The notes beneath the pieces were generated by a model. It did no database searches. It worked only from the letters and a program-made list of their open reading frames with translations, and was not told where the DNA came from. Below, in pieces: positions 45,019 to 55,022 of a DNA stretch of 64,000 nucleotides. Within the stretch, counting starts at the first letter, position 1; the number at the start of each line of letters is the position of its first letter. The translations under genes were made by a program, and so were the position numbers. Source of the stretch: Hygrophila difformis (lineage: Eukaryota; Streptophyta; Magnoliopsida; Lamiales; Acanthaceae); NCBI GenBank assembly GCA_030278955.1, contig JAOANR010000003.1:23087050-23151049 (forward strand), given 5' to 3'.

Positions 45019-47876
45019 CTGAAACTTTTGACAATTTCCTACACGAGTATTTTCTAAAATATCCCAAGTTTGAATTTATTAAATGAAAAGAGTTATGATT
45101 CGTAGGAAAGGGGTTTAAGGATATATTTCACTTTTTATTACTCATGTGGAAAACTTTGATTTCAAACGGCGCTGTAGTGCTCCCCGGCATGAGACTTTTG
45201 ACAATTTCCTGCCATGAAAATCCTTGCCATGAAACTTTTGACAAGTTCCCACTATATGAGTATTTTGTGAAAATAATAATCCCGGTTTTCAATTTTTATT
45301 TAATGAAACCAATTTATGAAGATGGAGTTGGGATTAGGGATATATTTATAGGTTGTCACGTTTTTATTACTCGTGTTAAGAAACTGTGCCCCCGAAAGCG
45401 CACGGTGTAAAAAATTGCAGTAATTTATAGTAAGACCGGATCGTTCACTGGAGGATGTGCGATAGAAGCAGGGCCCACATCGTTTACTAAGATTTTTCAC
45501 TCGGTTACTCGATTCAAGTTTTGCAATGGTTTCTAACAACTACTTGACAATAAATTAAACTAGATTATGAAAGCAGTAAAATTATTCTACAAAGCATGGT
45601 AAATTTAGTCTAAAAAGCGATTAAATCTATTCTAAGAAAGCAATAAGAATTATGCTAAGAAAGCAGATAAAATTATTCTACGAAAGCAGATTTAAAATGT
45701 GACAGAAGGGACATGGAGAAAATAATAAAGATTGGACAAGATTTAGATGAAACGCAATTAAACTTCCATTTTAATACACAAATCTTTGTTTGGGATAATC
45801 CATCAGTTAGCTAACTCTCATGCTTTCTAGACTATGTTCCCTTTAGCAGACAGGTACTTACAGTCAGAATTTACATGCTCTTAAGACCTCAACATCTAAG
45901 ATACCACAGATTAATAACTGCCCCTGCCGAGGTATGTTATTCCTCCATGGGGGATAAGCAACACCTAACACATCATTAGTTGACATGCCAAGTACTCCTA
46001 TCATCCCCCTTGTCACACCCAAAGTCCAAATCTAATCCCGAACTAATCCATAACTCTTAAACCTTACAACCGGCGGCCAACCTCTAATTCTTCCGAGTGA
46101 CCTCTACGAAAGCATTTTAAAGAAAGCAGTAAAGAAAGCATTTAAAACCTATCACTCGGAAGTCTTGAAAGATCATCACATTCCGTTAGTATAAAAGAGC
46201 CCCCGGTCTTGGTGACCAGGTGCAGATTTAGAACTTCCCAAATATCAGTAAGCCACAGGGCTTATGACATCCAGTTAGTTACGAGATACATACATGAGTG
46301 GAACAGACCTATGAAGATCTATTCCGAATGTACTCACTCGAGACTCAATTTTAGGCTTTGGCGGGAGAAGATAGTAGTTGAAAGAATACTCAACCCTACC
46401 TTAGAAATTAACCAAGGCCTATATGTTGTTCCTCTAATATTAATTATCACATCTTATCCGACACTGATTCGATGCAACACTTAATAAAAGATTTCCAACA
46501 CACAGCAATTTTTAGAAACAAATAGATGTTTGAAAATCATTCCCTAAACAGGTACTAAACACTCAATTAAAACACAGATCCTTTCAGTCTAGGAGAGACC
46601 TAATCGCTGACTCTGCGTCTAAGTTTCTCAAAATCAACCCCCAGTAGAATATGAGTTAGTCATAACTGTCGATTTATCCCTTACTTAGATCTGGATTTTA
46701 TAAAGGAATTTTTATTGGAAATTTATTGTGCAGCATCTGATTTAAATAAAGACTTCTATGTCCAAGGAGAAGGATCTCCAAAATATTAAAGACCACAATA
46801 TCTACATAGTAATATCATGCATACATGTATATAAGGAGTAAAATAAAATATCCCAAAATATATGGTGGGGTTAGACAGAACTTGGTACACAAAGATGGAT
46901 TAGCCCGAGACAAGAAGAATTTGGCTAAAAAGAGTTCCAGAAATAATTGGGGTTATCCGGACTGCAAACATCTGCTATCCGGTTCCCAAGTATTCCAGAT
47001 GGAATGATTGTTAGACAGTAGGGATCCCTTAATGATAGTGATCGCTATCATCGAGAGTCCTACTGTCTATGAGTGAGGAAAAACCTACACGTTTTCTTAC
47101 TACAGTAATGCTATAACAGTGTTGATCGACACTATCTAACAGTACTGTAACTCGAAATTCGGGTTTGAAACTAAGATAAAGAAAAGGAAACTGTATCCGG
47201 ATAGGAGTCAGCTGAGCAGCTATTATAATTCCGGATGGACGAACCGCTTCCACCGACCACTATCCGGACCCTGCAAAATAACAACTAATAATTAATATTC
47301 AGACTACGAGCTAGTTTATCCGTGTGGTAATACCCGCCAACATTAGTCTGATATATTCCTTACTAGCTGTTTCACACAACACGATAAAAAGAAAAGATGA
47401 AATTAAAAGAATATTTTTGTTACTGTGTGAGTGCTAATCACACAATAATTTAGACACTAATGCATTGAGGTGTGTAATGGATAAAGTGGATGTAATGGGC
47501 CTAAGCTCAATACACCTATGCAGCTTACACAACTCAGGAAGATAAAATGTTTTTGAGGTTTTAAAATAGAAGGAAGAAAGCAATTCGATCTATTGGGCAA
47601 AATGCAAATTAGACCGAATTGAGGATGCATGAGGTATGAAATAATACCGTACCCAGTTAGTCCTTGTAAAGTCATGAAGCATCCTCTAATTCGAATTATC
47701 AAAGCAATTCGGTCTAAACCGAATTGGACAATTCGAATTGATGAAGTCATTCCTTCACTCAAATTTGGCTAAGGCATTTACCCCAAAATGAGGGTAATTC
47801 GAATTGCCAATTGAATTCGGTCTAGACCGAATTGGCAGTTCGAATTGGTAAGAGACATAAAATAAACTAAGGCATG
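45019..47876 (-). repeat. Athila LTR, left copy (minimum extent)
   Basis: Matches 61116-64000 throughout, so the true LTR is longer than the part visible on the right. A candidate end is 49913, where ATCAACA is followed by TCCTCACATTT, that is, a TG start preceded on the minus strand by the purine-rich AAATGTGAGGA. This would give a 4.9-kb LTR. Confidence 0.85.
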
Positions 47877-49570
47877 AAGGGATGGAATGCATACAATATG
47901 GTGTACAAGGTCAATTCGATCTATGGGAGCAATTCGGTCTAAACCGAATTCGCACAGACCGAATTGCTTGTGCACCATATGAGAAGAATTTTTGCTATGT
48001 AATTCGGTCTCATGGGCAATTCGGTTTAAACAAACCGAATTGCCTAGACCGAATTGCATATAGATTTCAGATAAGGCATTCAACAAATATTTTTGCCATG
48101 CAATTCCATCCTCATGGGCAATTCGGTTTAGACCGAATTGCCTAAATCGAATTGCCTCAAATCGAATTGCATGTCTTTTCTCACATACAAGATATTTTGA
48201 GCTCACAAGTACATGTTCGGTTTACACTGTGTGGTTCATGATGGATAAGATTTACCAAAACCTTCATCTCACATCAGTGTCACCTCACAGCCACACTAAT
48301 GAGTGTTTTAAGGAAAATAGGCATAATAGGTTACGTGTCTAGCATGTATTGGCATGAAATAAACCTTAATTCTACAAACAAGCAATCAAAGGTTAAAGAA
48401 CCTAACATATTAAGAAAATAAGAACAGCATGCATGAAGGCAAGAACACCTAAATTATCTAAGACAACAATAAACTAATAAAAGAGACGAAGGACAGCAGC
48501 AAAAAAAATATTGAAAATAAATTCTAACAACCCTAAAATTATCTAAAACCTAAGAACACTCATTTGAAGCACTAAGGTATAAGAACAAGCCAAAAACCCA
48601 CTACACATGCATTTATTGAGAATGTAAGTCAACTAAGACATAATAAATGTAACCTAGTTGAAACAAACAAACATTCTAACATTTATTGCTAAGGAAAGCA
48701 TTAAATAAGTGCCAAACACTTGAAATAAAAACCCATTTCTGGATTTCTTCTTGTATTGACACTTGAAAGCAAATAAATAACCCTAAAACCATCATTAGCT
48801 TGAAGGTAGGGTTCATTCTAACTACAAAGCATTTAAAGTTTATGGTAATGGCTACACTAAAGGTCGTAACAAGCTTCTATAAAAATAAACTAAGATCAAA
48901 AGCATTAAAACTACACTACAAGCATAAAAAAAAATAAACTAACTAACTAAACTACCTACCTAACCCTTAAGGGGTGGAGAACCTTCTGCTCTTTCTTTTT
49001 GTCTCCCAGCCAATGTCAAACTGTGTAAGTGTTCGGATTTTTTTTTTTTTTTTTGTGTTGAGGAAGGTCAGCTTTTATACTTCTTCTCAGAACCCTAGGC
49101 CCATCAGGGCCCATCCACAGTGCCATGCATTTCTCACGTGCTCAAAGCTGCAATTTTGAATGTGATTCGGTCTCCTCAAGCAGTTCGGTTTAGACCGAAT
49201 TGGTGAAATGAGGTCTTTCTTCTTGATCTTGAGCATGGAATGTGGTGATTCGGTCTATGAGTAGACCGAATTGGCCTTGTCGAACTGATGATGGCTCCTG
49301 CTTGGCTTCCTTGTTTTGAGGCAATTCGATCTATGCAATCAATTCGGGCTAGACCGAATTGCATATATCGAACTCCATCTTTTCTTTTCTGCTCAGGGTC
49401 TTCTTCTTTTCAAAGTGCAATTCGGTCTAGGGGTCAATTCGGTTTAGACCGAATTGCCACAAACCGAATTGGTTGCTTTTCTCTTCTTCAACACTTCTCG
49501 TTTTCTTCTTCTTTTCTTCAGCAGTTCGGTCTAATAAGCAATTCGGTTTAGGTCGAATTGCGTATAGACC
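47580..49570. repeat. Nested-palindrome array in and beside the Athila LTR
   Basis: About eleven units built on CAATTCGGTCT and its complement AGACCGAATTG. Perfect or near-perfect cores AATTCGGTCTAGACCGAATT or AATTCGGTTTAGACCGAATT occur near 47707, 47815, 47930, 48018, 48118, 49181, 49340, 49435 and 49540. Units cluster at 47580-48190 and 49155-49570. The part up to 47876 repeats in the right LTR (63706-63975). Because the repeat is palindromic it translates as QFGLDRI on both strands; these are not genes. Confidence 0.85.
49071..49080 (-). promoter_or_regulatory. TATA-like box downstream of a palindrome cluster
   Basis: GTATAAAAGC on the minus strand, 75 bp downstream of the cluster at 49155-49570. 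If the LTR extends to 49913 this would be its core promoter. Confidence 0.45.
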
Positions 49571-49906
49571 GAATTGATCTTCAACACTTAACCAAAATTT
49601 CAGTTTGTGGGATTTTCATTCTTTTTCCCATCTTTTTGATTTTTGTGGGCTATTTTATTCTTTTGCCCATCTTTTCATTCTTTTTTCTTTTCTTTTTCCT
49701 TTTTTCATGTTTTTTGGATTTTTCTAACACAAATGCAATTAAAATTGCATATTTTTGTGTCTTTCGTTACCAGCTTATTTTTCTTACAAACTTGCATTAA
49801 TCTGTCGAATTCAACTGCTTTCTTATTGAAATAAGATGGGAATACGGTCAAAATGTCCGTCTCAGACACGGAAATGGATTGGAAATAATGGACAATTTTG
49901 GCCATT

Positions 49907-49924
49907 ATCAACATCCTCACATTT
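49907..49924 (-). repeat. 18-bp recurrent sequence, copy 3
   Basis: ATCAACATCCTCACATTT (minus: AAATGTGAGGATGTTGAT). Identical copies are at 52356-52373 and 54909-54926. This copy has no flanking hairpin. Confidence 0.7.
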
Positions 49925-51621
49925 AATACGGATCGTCCCCGAGCAGTCAGAGTCGGTGCTCCTAGGAGCATGGACTCTGCACATTCAATCCATTTGCGTG
50001 GCTTCAAAAATTTCATTCTTATTATATTGGGATAATACAATCAAAATTACAAGTATTAAACTCTTTTGATTGCAGTGTTTAATGAAATGATACTTCTCAC
50101 TTAGAGGATATGCAAATCACTCATTATTGTTAATTCTTCTTGAATATATGTATAGAAAATTTCATTGGTTTAATTCTTGAATTAAAGCATGACATGAGCA
50201 TTAATCAATCAAAGCAGAGCCTCACATATAGTAGAATCGAAAATTTCACTCACTCTCAAAGTTGGCTTTTAGACAATTCTCTCATAATCAAATTCAAATA
50301 AATTCTCCCATAAGCTTGCAATTAGACCAACTCGCCACCTACTCATTTCCTCAAATCGAGATCCCGAGGTCTTATTCAAGGGTTATAATGGGGCATACGG
50401 TTGTAACATCAGTATGGAAGGAATTCATTGGCTAAAAGTGACACAATTCCATTCCACCTTAACTTGGCATGTTTTTATTTAGAGTCTATGATCATCAACA
50501 ATTCTTTCTTTCTTTTGTTTTTCTTTTCTAATGCATGACATTAGACTTTGTCTAATTTGCTTTGTCAATTGCAACTTTTTTTTTTGACCGGTTCATGGAT
50601 ACCGATTGATACATTTTGATGATCATAACCTATAATGCCTTGATGGAATTGGTTTGTGCACACTTGGGTTCGATTTTCTTGGTCTTTTTATAAGGCTAGA
50701 AAAATATAGTGGTTTCAAAGAAAAATTAGGCTTAAAGGCTCAAAGTGGTTAATCTTAAAGAGAAAATATTTTTGGGTTTGGAATTCAAACGAAGGCCAAA
50801 ATTTTGGGTTTTTCTAAGTGCCTCGATCATATGCTCGGTTTCGGGAATATGGCATGGTCTTGAATCGGTCCCAATTGCAAGTTCTAGTATCCTCTAATCG
50901 AATTGATTTTCACACAACCAAAGAAATAATGAGTAAAAATGACTCGGCTCAGACCTCACATGGTATGGTTTGATCATATCACACCTTTATTCTTAAATTT
51001 AGCCTTTGAAAGATTCTTGCATTTTATTCAATCAAATTCTCAACATGAAAATTTTGTTTTTCTTCCAAGTGATCATATCATTGGATTTTTATAGCTCAAA
51101 ACCTCAAGAATTTATATCATGCATATTTTTAATTGTTTTATCCCAATTTAATAGTTTGAAAATTTCATCCTTAGCCTAAATTCAACATGTGAATTTAGGT
51201 GACAGATTTATGCTCGTTTCATGCCGGTTATTAAAGTGAAAGCAGTAAAGAGATACTGTGAACATGCAAGCATGTTACAGCTTTGTTTTTGGCGTGACAA
51301 TCACTTATTCATCTTGGACTGTCACACATCTTTTTCAAAAATATTTTTGAGAATTCAAGACGAAATTCTCTTGTGAAAAGCAGTAAATGATTAATACCAA
51401 AATACAGCTTCTAACCACCACATCGAGTGGTTTCAAGGTTCGTCTTAAAGCTACGACCCTACATACAGAAACCCATTAATACATTAATTACAGGAGATGC
51501 TATACACTTGGGTAAAGTTTTCACAAGGAGCATTTCAAAAGATCTCCTAATTGAGGTTTCAGTTTAAATTACTCATAAATGACTCTATACAGCTGAGTCT
51601 GTCTTCCACATCCTTCTTCCC
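49925..51621. other. Noncoding interior of the Athila element
   Basis: No supported gene. Downstream of the F-box gene on its strand, so it may contain that gene's 3' UTR and terminator. The open frame at 49705-50040 (minus) shows no recognisable domain. Confidence 0.35.
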
Positions 51622-53795
51622 TTATCCTTGGAAGAAAATCCTGCTCCAGTGGACAAAGTTTGTCAGGCTGCAGGGCAAGCAGTAATCACCCTCGTCATCC
51701 TGATTCTCCAGCACTTTCTGGCAGTAGATCCTGGGTCCTTGGAAAATGAATAGATCAGGAGTCTCCAGGCTTTCCATCAACCATGCAAAGACGTTGTTGC
51801 CCACGTATGCCATGACTGATTCGTCCGTCACCATCTTGTTGATCATTGCTATTCCGTGATCGACCTGTTCCTTGTCCAGCTTGCTAAGCAGCATGAATCC
51901 CCTGACAAAGATTGATGCCTTGTGATTGTCATCAATCCCTGGCTTCAGCAGTTCACAGGCCCTTTCCTCATTGCCTGCTCCGAATGCTTGTAGGGCTGGC
52001 ACGAACTGGAGGTAGTAGTTGCCTGCGTTGACACACTTCTGCATGAGTTCCTCCTTTTCCGCCTCGACTCCTATCTCCCACATCTTAACGATTGTGGTTT
52101 CCAGTTCGCACTCTTGTACACAACGGGGAGATCCCCAGCTGCTTTGAACTTCTTGCACACCCTTCTGGCAGCGAAAACCTTTTTGAGGTCATCCTCTCCT
52201 ATGCGGGAGAGGATTTCTCCTAGAAGTTCCATTGGCAGGTCCAGTAGTTCGAGCCTGTCCTGTTCTAGAGCTGGTCCTGGCAGGATGATGTCCCTGGCGA
52301 AGAGAAATTGGAACTATTTTTAACAAGTTTTTGATAACAGTATTCAAGTTGCAAAATCAACATCCTCACATTTTGAGCTATGCTCTAAATGTGAGTTAAT
52401 TGGTTTTACTTGAATTTATTGAGCTATACCACTTATTAAAAGACAGTGAGTTAGATTACAGACTCCAACTGTTATTACAACTAAAAAGTAAAGGAAATAA
52501 GAGAAGTAAGGGTCTTGGGCCCTTACCAATTTTTCTTAGACTAAAAATAGTCTAAAGATTTTTGAATGGTCAAAGGACCAAAAGAAAGAGTTTTATAGGC
52601 TATTGAGCCTACAAAAGAGAAGTGTATATTTTTGATCACTATAAGAGTAATCAAAAGCATATAAAAAAGGAAGATAGATATTTAATAATGAAGAATTCAA
52701 TACATAAGAAGAGTTATGCAATTACTAGGACAAGGTGATGGACTAAGAGAAAAGAATAAATGAAAATAGAAACAAGCATACACATGCAAAAAGGTTATTT
52801 TTGGATTTTATGGAAAGTGTTGACTTGTTTATTTAATGAAATTGAGGGTGTGAGTGGTCCCCCATTTGAGTTTTTGTTTTGGAAAATGGGTGTTAATGGG
52901 TGAGCAAAGTTGCTACCCTTGTTTATTCCCCACATATCCCAATAATAAACATGTCAACTACTTGAATAAAAACAAAATTCTGTCAACCATTTGTCTTTTT
53001 AGGCAAAAGTGCCATGCCAATAGTGTTTGAAAAACACTTGTCGGGAAAAATTTTGGCATGGTTTCCTCTGTAATACCATGTTTCCAGTGTATGCAAACAT
53101 CAACTTTTCAGTTGAGTTTGTAAGTGGTGGTAACAGGTACCCCACAGGAGCATTTATTCAGAGGGATGCATAATTCAGTACATGCAAACAACAAAACAAC
53201 ATATGAAAATAGTCCATTCACACCAGTATCATGCAAAACTTTGCCAATAAATCATGCTTCAAAAACATAGATTCGGCAACATCATCAACATGCATATCCA
53301 ACAACATTATCAAATATCCAGTAAACAAAATAACACAGTGGTTGCAGGGGAAAATAAACCACTGTGTTTTCCCATTTTCATATCCTCAAAGATTAAACAA
53401 GCAACACGGTATATGCAAGCACTAACAATAGCAACACAAAATCACAAAGATGAGACAAAAACAGATTTTTATGGGTTTTGAAGCCCAAAGTTTTCAAAAT
53501 TGAAGCATCCCCTACACCACAAAAAGCTTAAAACATCAACAATGGTGGTTCGAACTCAAGCAAGAAAAAGCCCTAGTTCGGACTACTCTGTTAAAGCCTA
53601 TTCCGACCACACCCAACTCATTCCGACCACTTTCCGACCACGCTCAACACGAAAACAGTCCTCATTCCCCTCCCCATGACCGATTTCGCAAAAACGAAGG
53701 AAAACCAAAACTGGAATCGCGAAAATGAGAGTGCGAAATCGAAAACAGGACACTTACCCGACACTCTCAGTAGGATTAGACGAATAAGACGCCAT
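51622..53795 (-). pseudogene. Captured F-box gene with repeat-like C-terminal region, two exons, one frameshift
   Basis: Probable F-box substrate adaptor (SCF ubiquitin ligase), of the kind annotated as At2g35280/At1g67623-like. Exon 1 53758-53795 encodes MASYSSNPTESV plus two bases and ends at the donor GTAAGT. Exon 2 starts 52293 after ATTTCTCTTCGCCAG, and the split Gly codon joins in frame (intron 1464 bp). Exon 2 begins with the F-box ELLDLPMELLGEILSRIG...VFAARRVCKKF (about 52240-52140). After a 1-nt loss near 52108 it continues TTIVKMWEIGVEAEKEELMQ, NYYLQFVPALQAFGAGNEER, ACELLKPGIDDNHKASIFVRG, YCQKVLE and DYCLPCS, to a stop at 51622. A TATA box lies 145 bp upstream of the ATG. It sits inside the Athila element on the gag-pol strand, after pol. 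No env features (signal peptide, transmembrane helix) are seen. The exon 1 assignment is inference from splice signals. Confidence 0.65.
52356..52395 (-). repeat. 18-bp recurrent sequence, copy 2, with hairpin
   Basis: ATCAACATCCTCACATTT at 52356-52373, then TGAGC TAT GCTC TAAATGTGAG, so CTCACATTT-GAGC pairs with GCTC-AAATGTGAG around a 3-nt loop (52365-52395). It lies 62 nt upstream of the F-box exon 2 acceptor. Confidence 0.7.
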
Positions 53796-53936
53796 TTTGA
53801 AAGCTTTGGACGGAGTCGAACGAGGTCAATCACTGGCTCGAGCTCTGGTTTCGTGAGGAAGATGAAGTTCGCGAAAGGGGGTTTGGAAAATATCGAAGTG
53901 TGGGAGAGTGAAAGTGAGGGAAAAGAGGGGGAAAAT

Positions 53937-53949
53937 GGAATATATAGGG
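53937..53949 (-). promoter_or_regulatory. TATA box of the captured F-box gene
   Basis: CCCTATATATTCC on the minus strand, about 145 bp before the ATG at 53795 and immediately downstream of the palindrome array at 53960-54600. Confidence 0.55.
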
Positions 53950-53959
53950 TTTGGGATAG

Positions 53960-54600
53960 GGGAGCAATTCGGTCTTATGGGAGACCGAATCATCAATTCG
54001 GTCTAGACCGAATTGATGTGGTCTCCAAGTGCTTGTGAGAGATTCGGTCTCTTAGGCCAATTCGGTCTAGACCGAATTGGCATGGAGACCGAATTGAGAG
54101 AAAACAAGCAAATACTTACTGCAATGCATTTTTTGAAGTCAATTCGGTCTAGACCGAATTGGGCTAGAGACCGAATTACAGCAAGAAGACCGAATTTGGG
54201 TACTTAGGAAAAAGAATGGGAGATGCTCTCTTGTGAGGCAATACGGTCTATATGGGCAATTCGGTCTAAACTGAATTGCCTTATAGATCGAATTGCTCAC
54301 TTGCAAGAATAAAACTAAGGAATCAAAATGACTTTTGTAAGCCAATTCGGTCTATTCAAGGTCAATTCGGTGTAAACCGAATTGATATAGACCGAATTAC
54401 TTACTTGGCCCAACTTACACCAGGATGGAGCATGCGTCTTGGGTAGTCAATTCGGTCTCCTAGGCCAATTCGATCTAGACCGAATTGGCTTGGAGATCGA
54501 ATTGGTTAAAATTCCCAAGGCACACCTCCAATGCGATCTGTTTCAAACAATTCGATGTAGACCGAATTGATCTGAGATACAAAGAAGATCGCATTCAACA
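53960..54600. repeat. Nested-palindrome array upstream of the F-box gene
   Basis: Seven units spaced about 60-120 bp, with cores near 54007, 54067, 54150, 54270, 54371, 54477 and 54556. Most units have the form CAATTCGGTCT, spacer, CAATTCGGTCTAGACCG..., spacer, AGACCGAATTG, so an inner perfect palindrome is bracketed by an outer inverted repeat of the same 11-mer. Point mutations in one arm (GATCT, AACTGAATT) are scattered. The last unit has a diverged outer arm (GATCGCATT/AATGCGATC). Confidence 0.88.
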
Positions 54601-54789
54601 CTTAGATAATTTTTTTTTACCATTTTCTGAAATTATGGATTTTCTTAAAAATTAGCATACTGAAAACACCTATTTAAACAGAAATATTACTCTATTATAA
54701 ATTGCTTGCATAAATTAGGCTGGATTAACACCCTCATTTTACGGATTTATTCCGGATTTTAAATTTCTCTAAATTCCGAAATTACTTTC

Positions 54790-54866
54790 CAATAGATGTA
54801 GTATTAATCCAACCGGGAACCTGGTTTTTGGAGCTTTATCTTTCTTTTTGTTGGTTCCATGAATCC
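54790..54866 (-). pseudogene. Possible remnant of an env-like ORF start with splice acceptor
   Basis: On the minus strand TTATGTCTGTCTTGCAG (acceptor at 54867) is followed by GGATTC and ATG, giving a short basic peptide MEPTKRKIKLQKPG that soon stops. In Athila-type elements an env-like ORF is expressed from a spliced RNA with an acceptor just after pol. Only the start is left here. Confidence 0.3.
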
Positions 54867-54908
54867 CTGCAAGACAGACATAAGAAAATTATTAAATTTT
54901 CTCCAAAT

Positions 54909-54948
54909 ATCAACATCCTCACATTTAGAGTCTTAGTACTCTAAATGT
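54909..54948 (-). repeat. 18-bp recurrent sequence, copy 1, with hairpin
   Basis: ATCAACATCCTCACATTT at 54909-54926. ACATTTAGAGT (54921-54931) and ACTCTAAATGT (54938-54948) form a perfect 11-bp stem with a 6-nt loop. It is about 75 bp after the pol stop codon. Confidence 0.7.
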
Positions 54949-55022
54949 TTAGTTGATTTTTGGATACTTGTCGTTCGAGACGAATAAATATGTAATAAAT
55001 AATTATATAGGTCTATATATAT

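Noticed and set aside
45144..45410. ORF repeated at 61198-61632
   Set aside because: Repeated only because it lies in the Athila LTR; no domain, and on the strand opposite to the element's coding direction.
47778..48206. Overlapping open frames on both strands with repeated QFGLDRI
   Set aside because: They are translations of the palindrome AATTCGGTCTAGACCGAATT, which reads the same on each strand; no conserved protein features. The same applies to frames at 47882-48145, 49288-49551 and 54013-54207.
53960..54600. CRISPR-like array (regular repeats with unique spacers)
   Set aside because: Plant nuclear context, palindromic repeats with variable spacing, location within an LTR retrotransposon and no cas genes.
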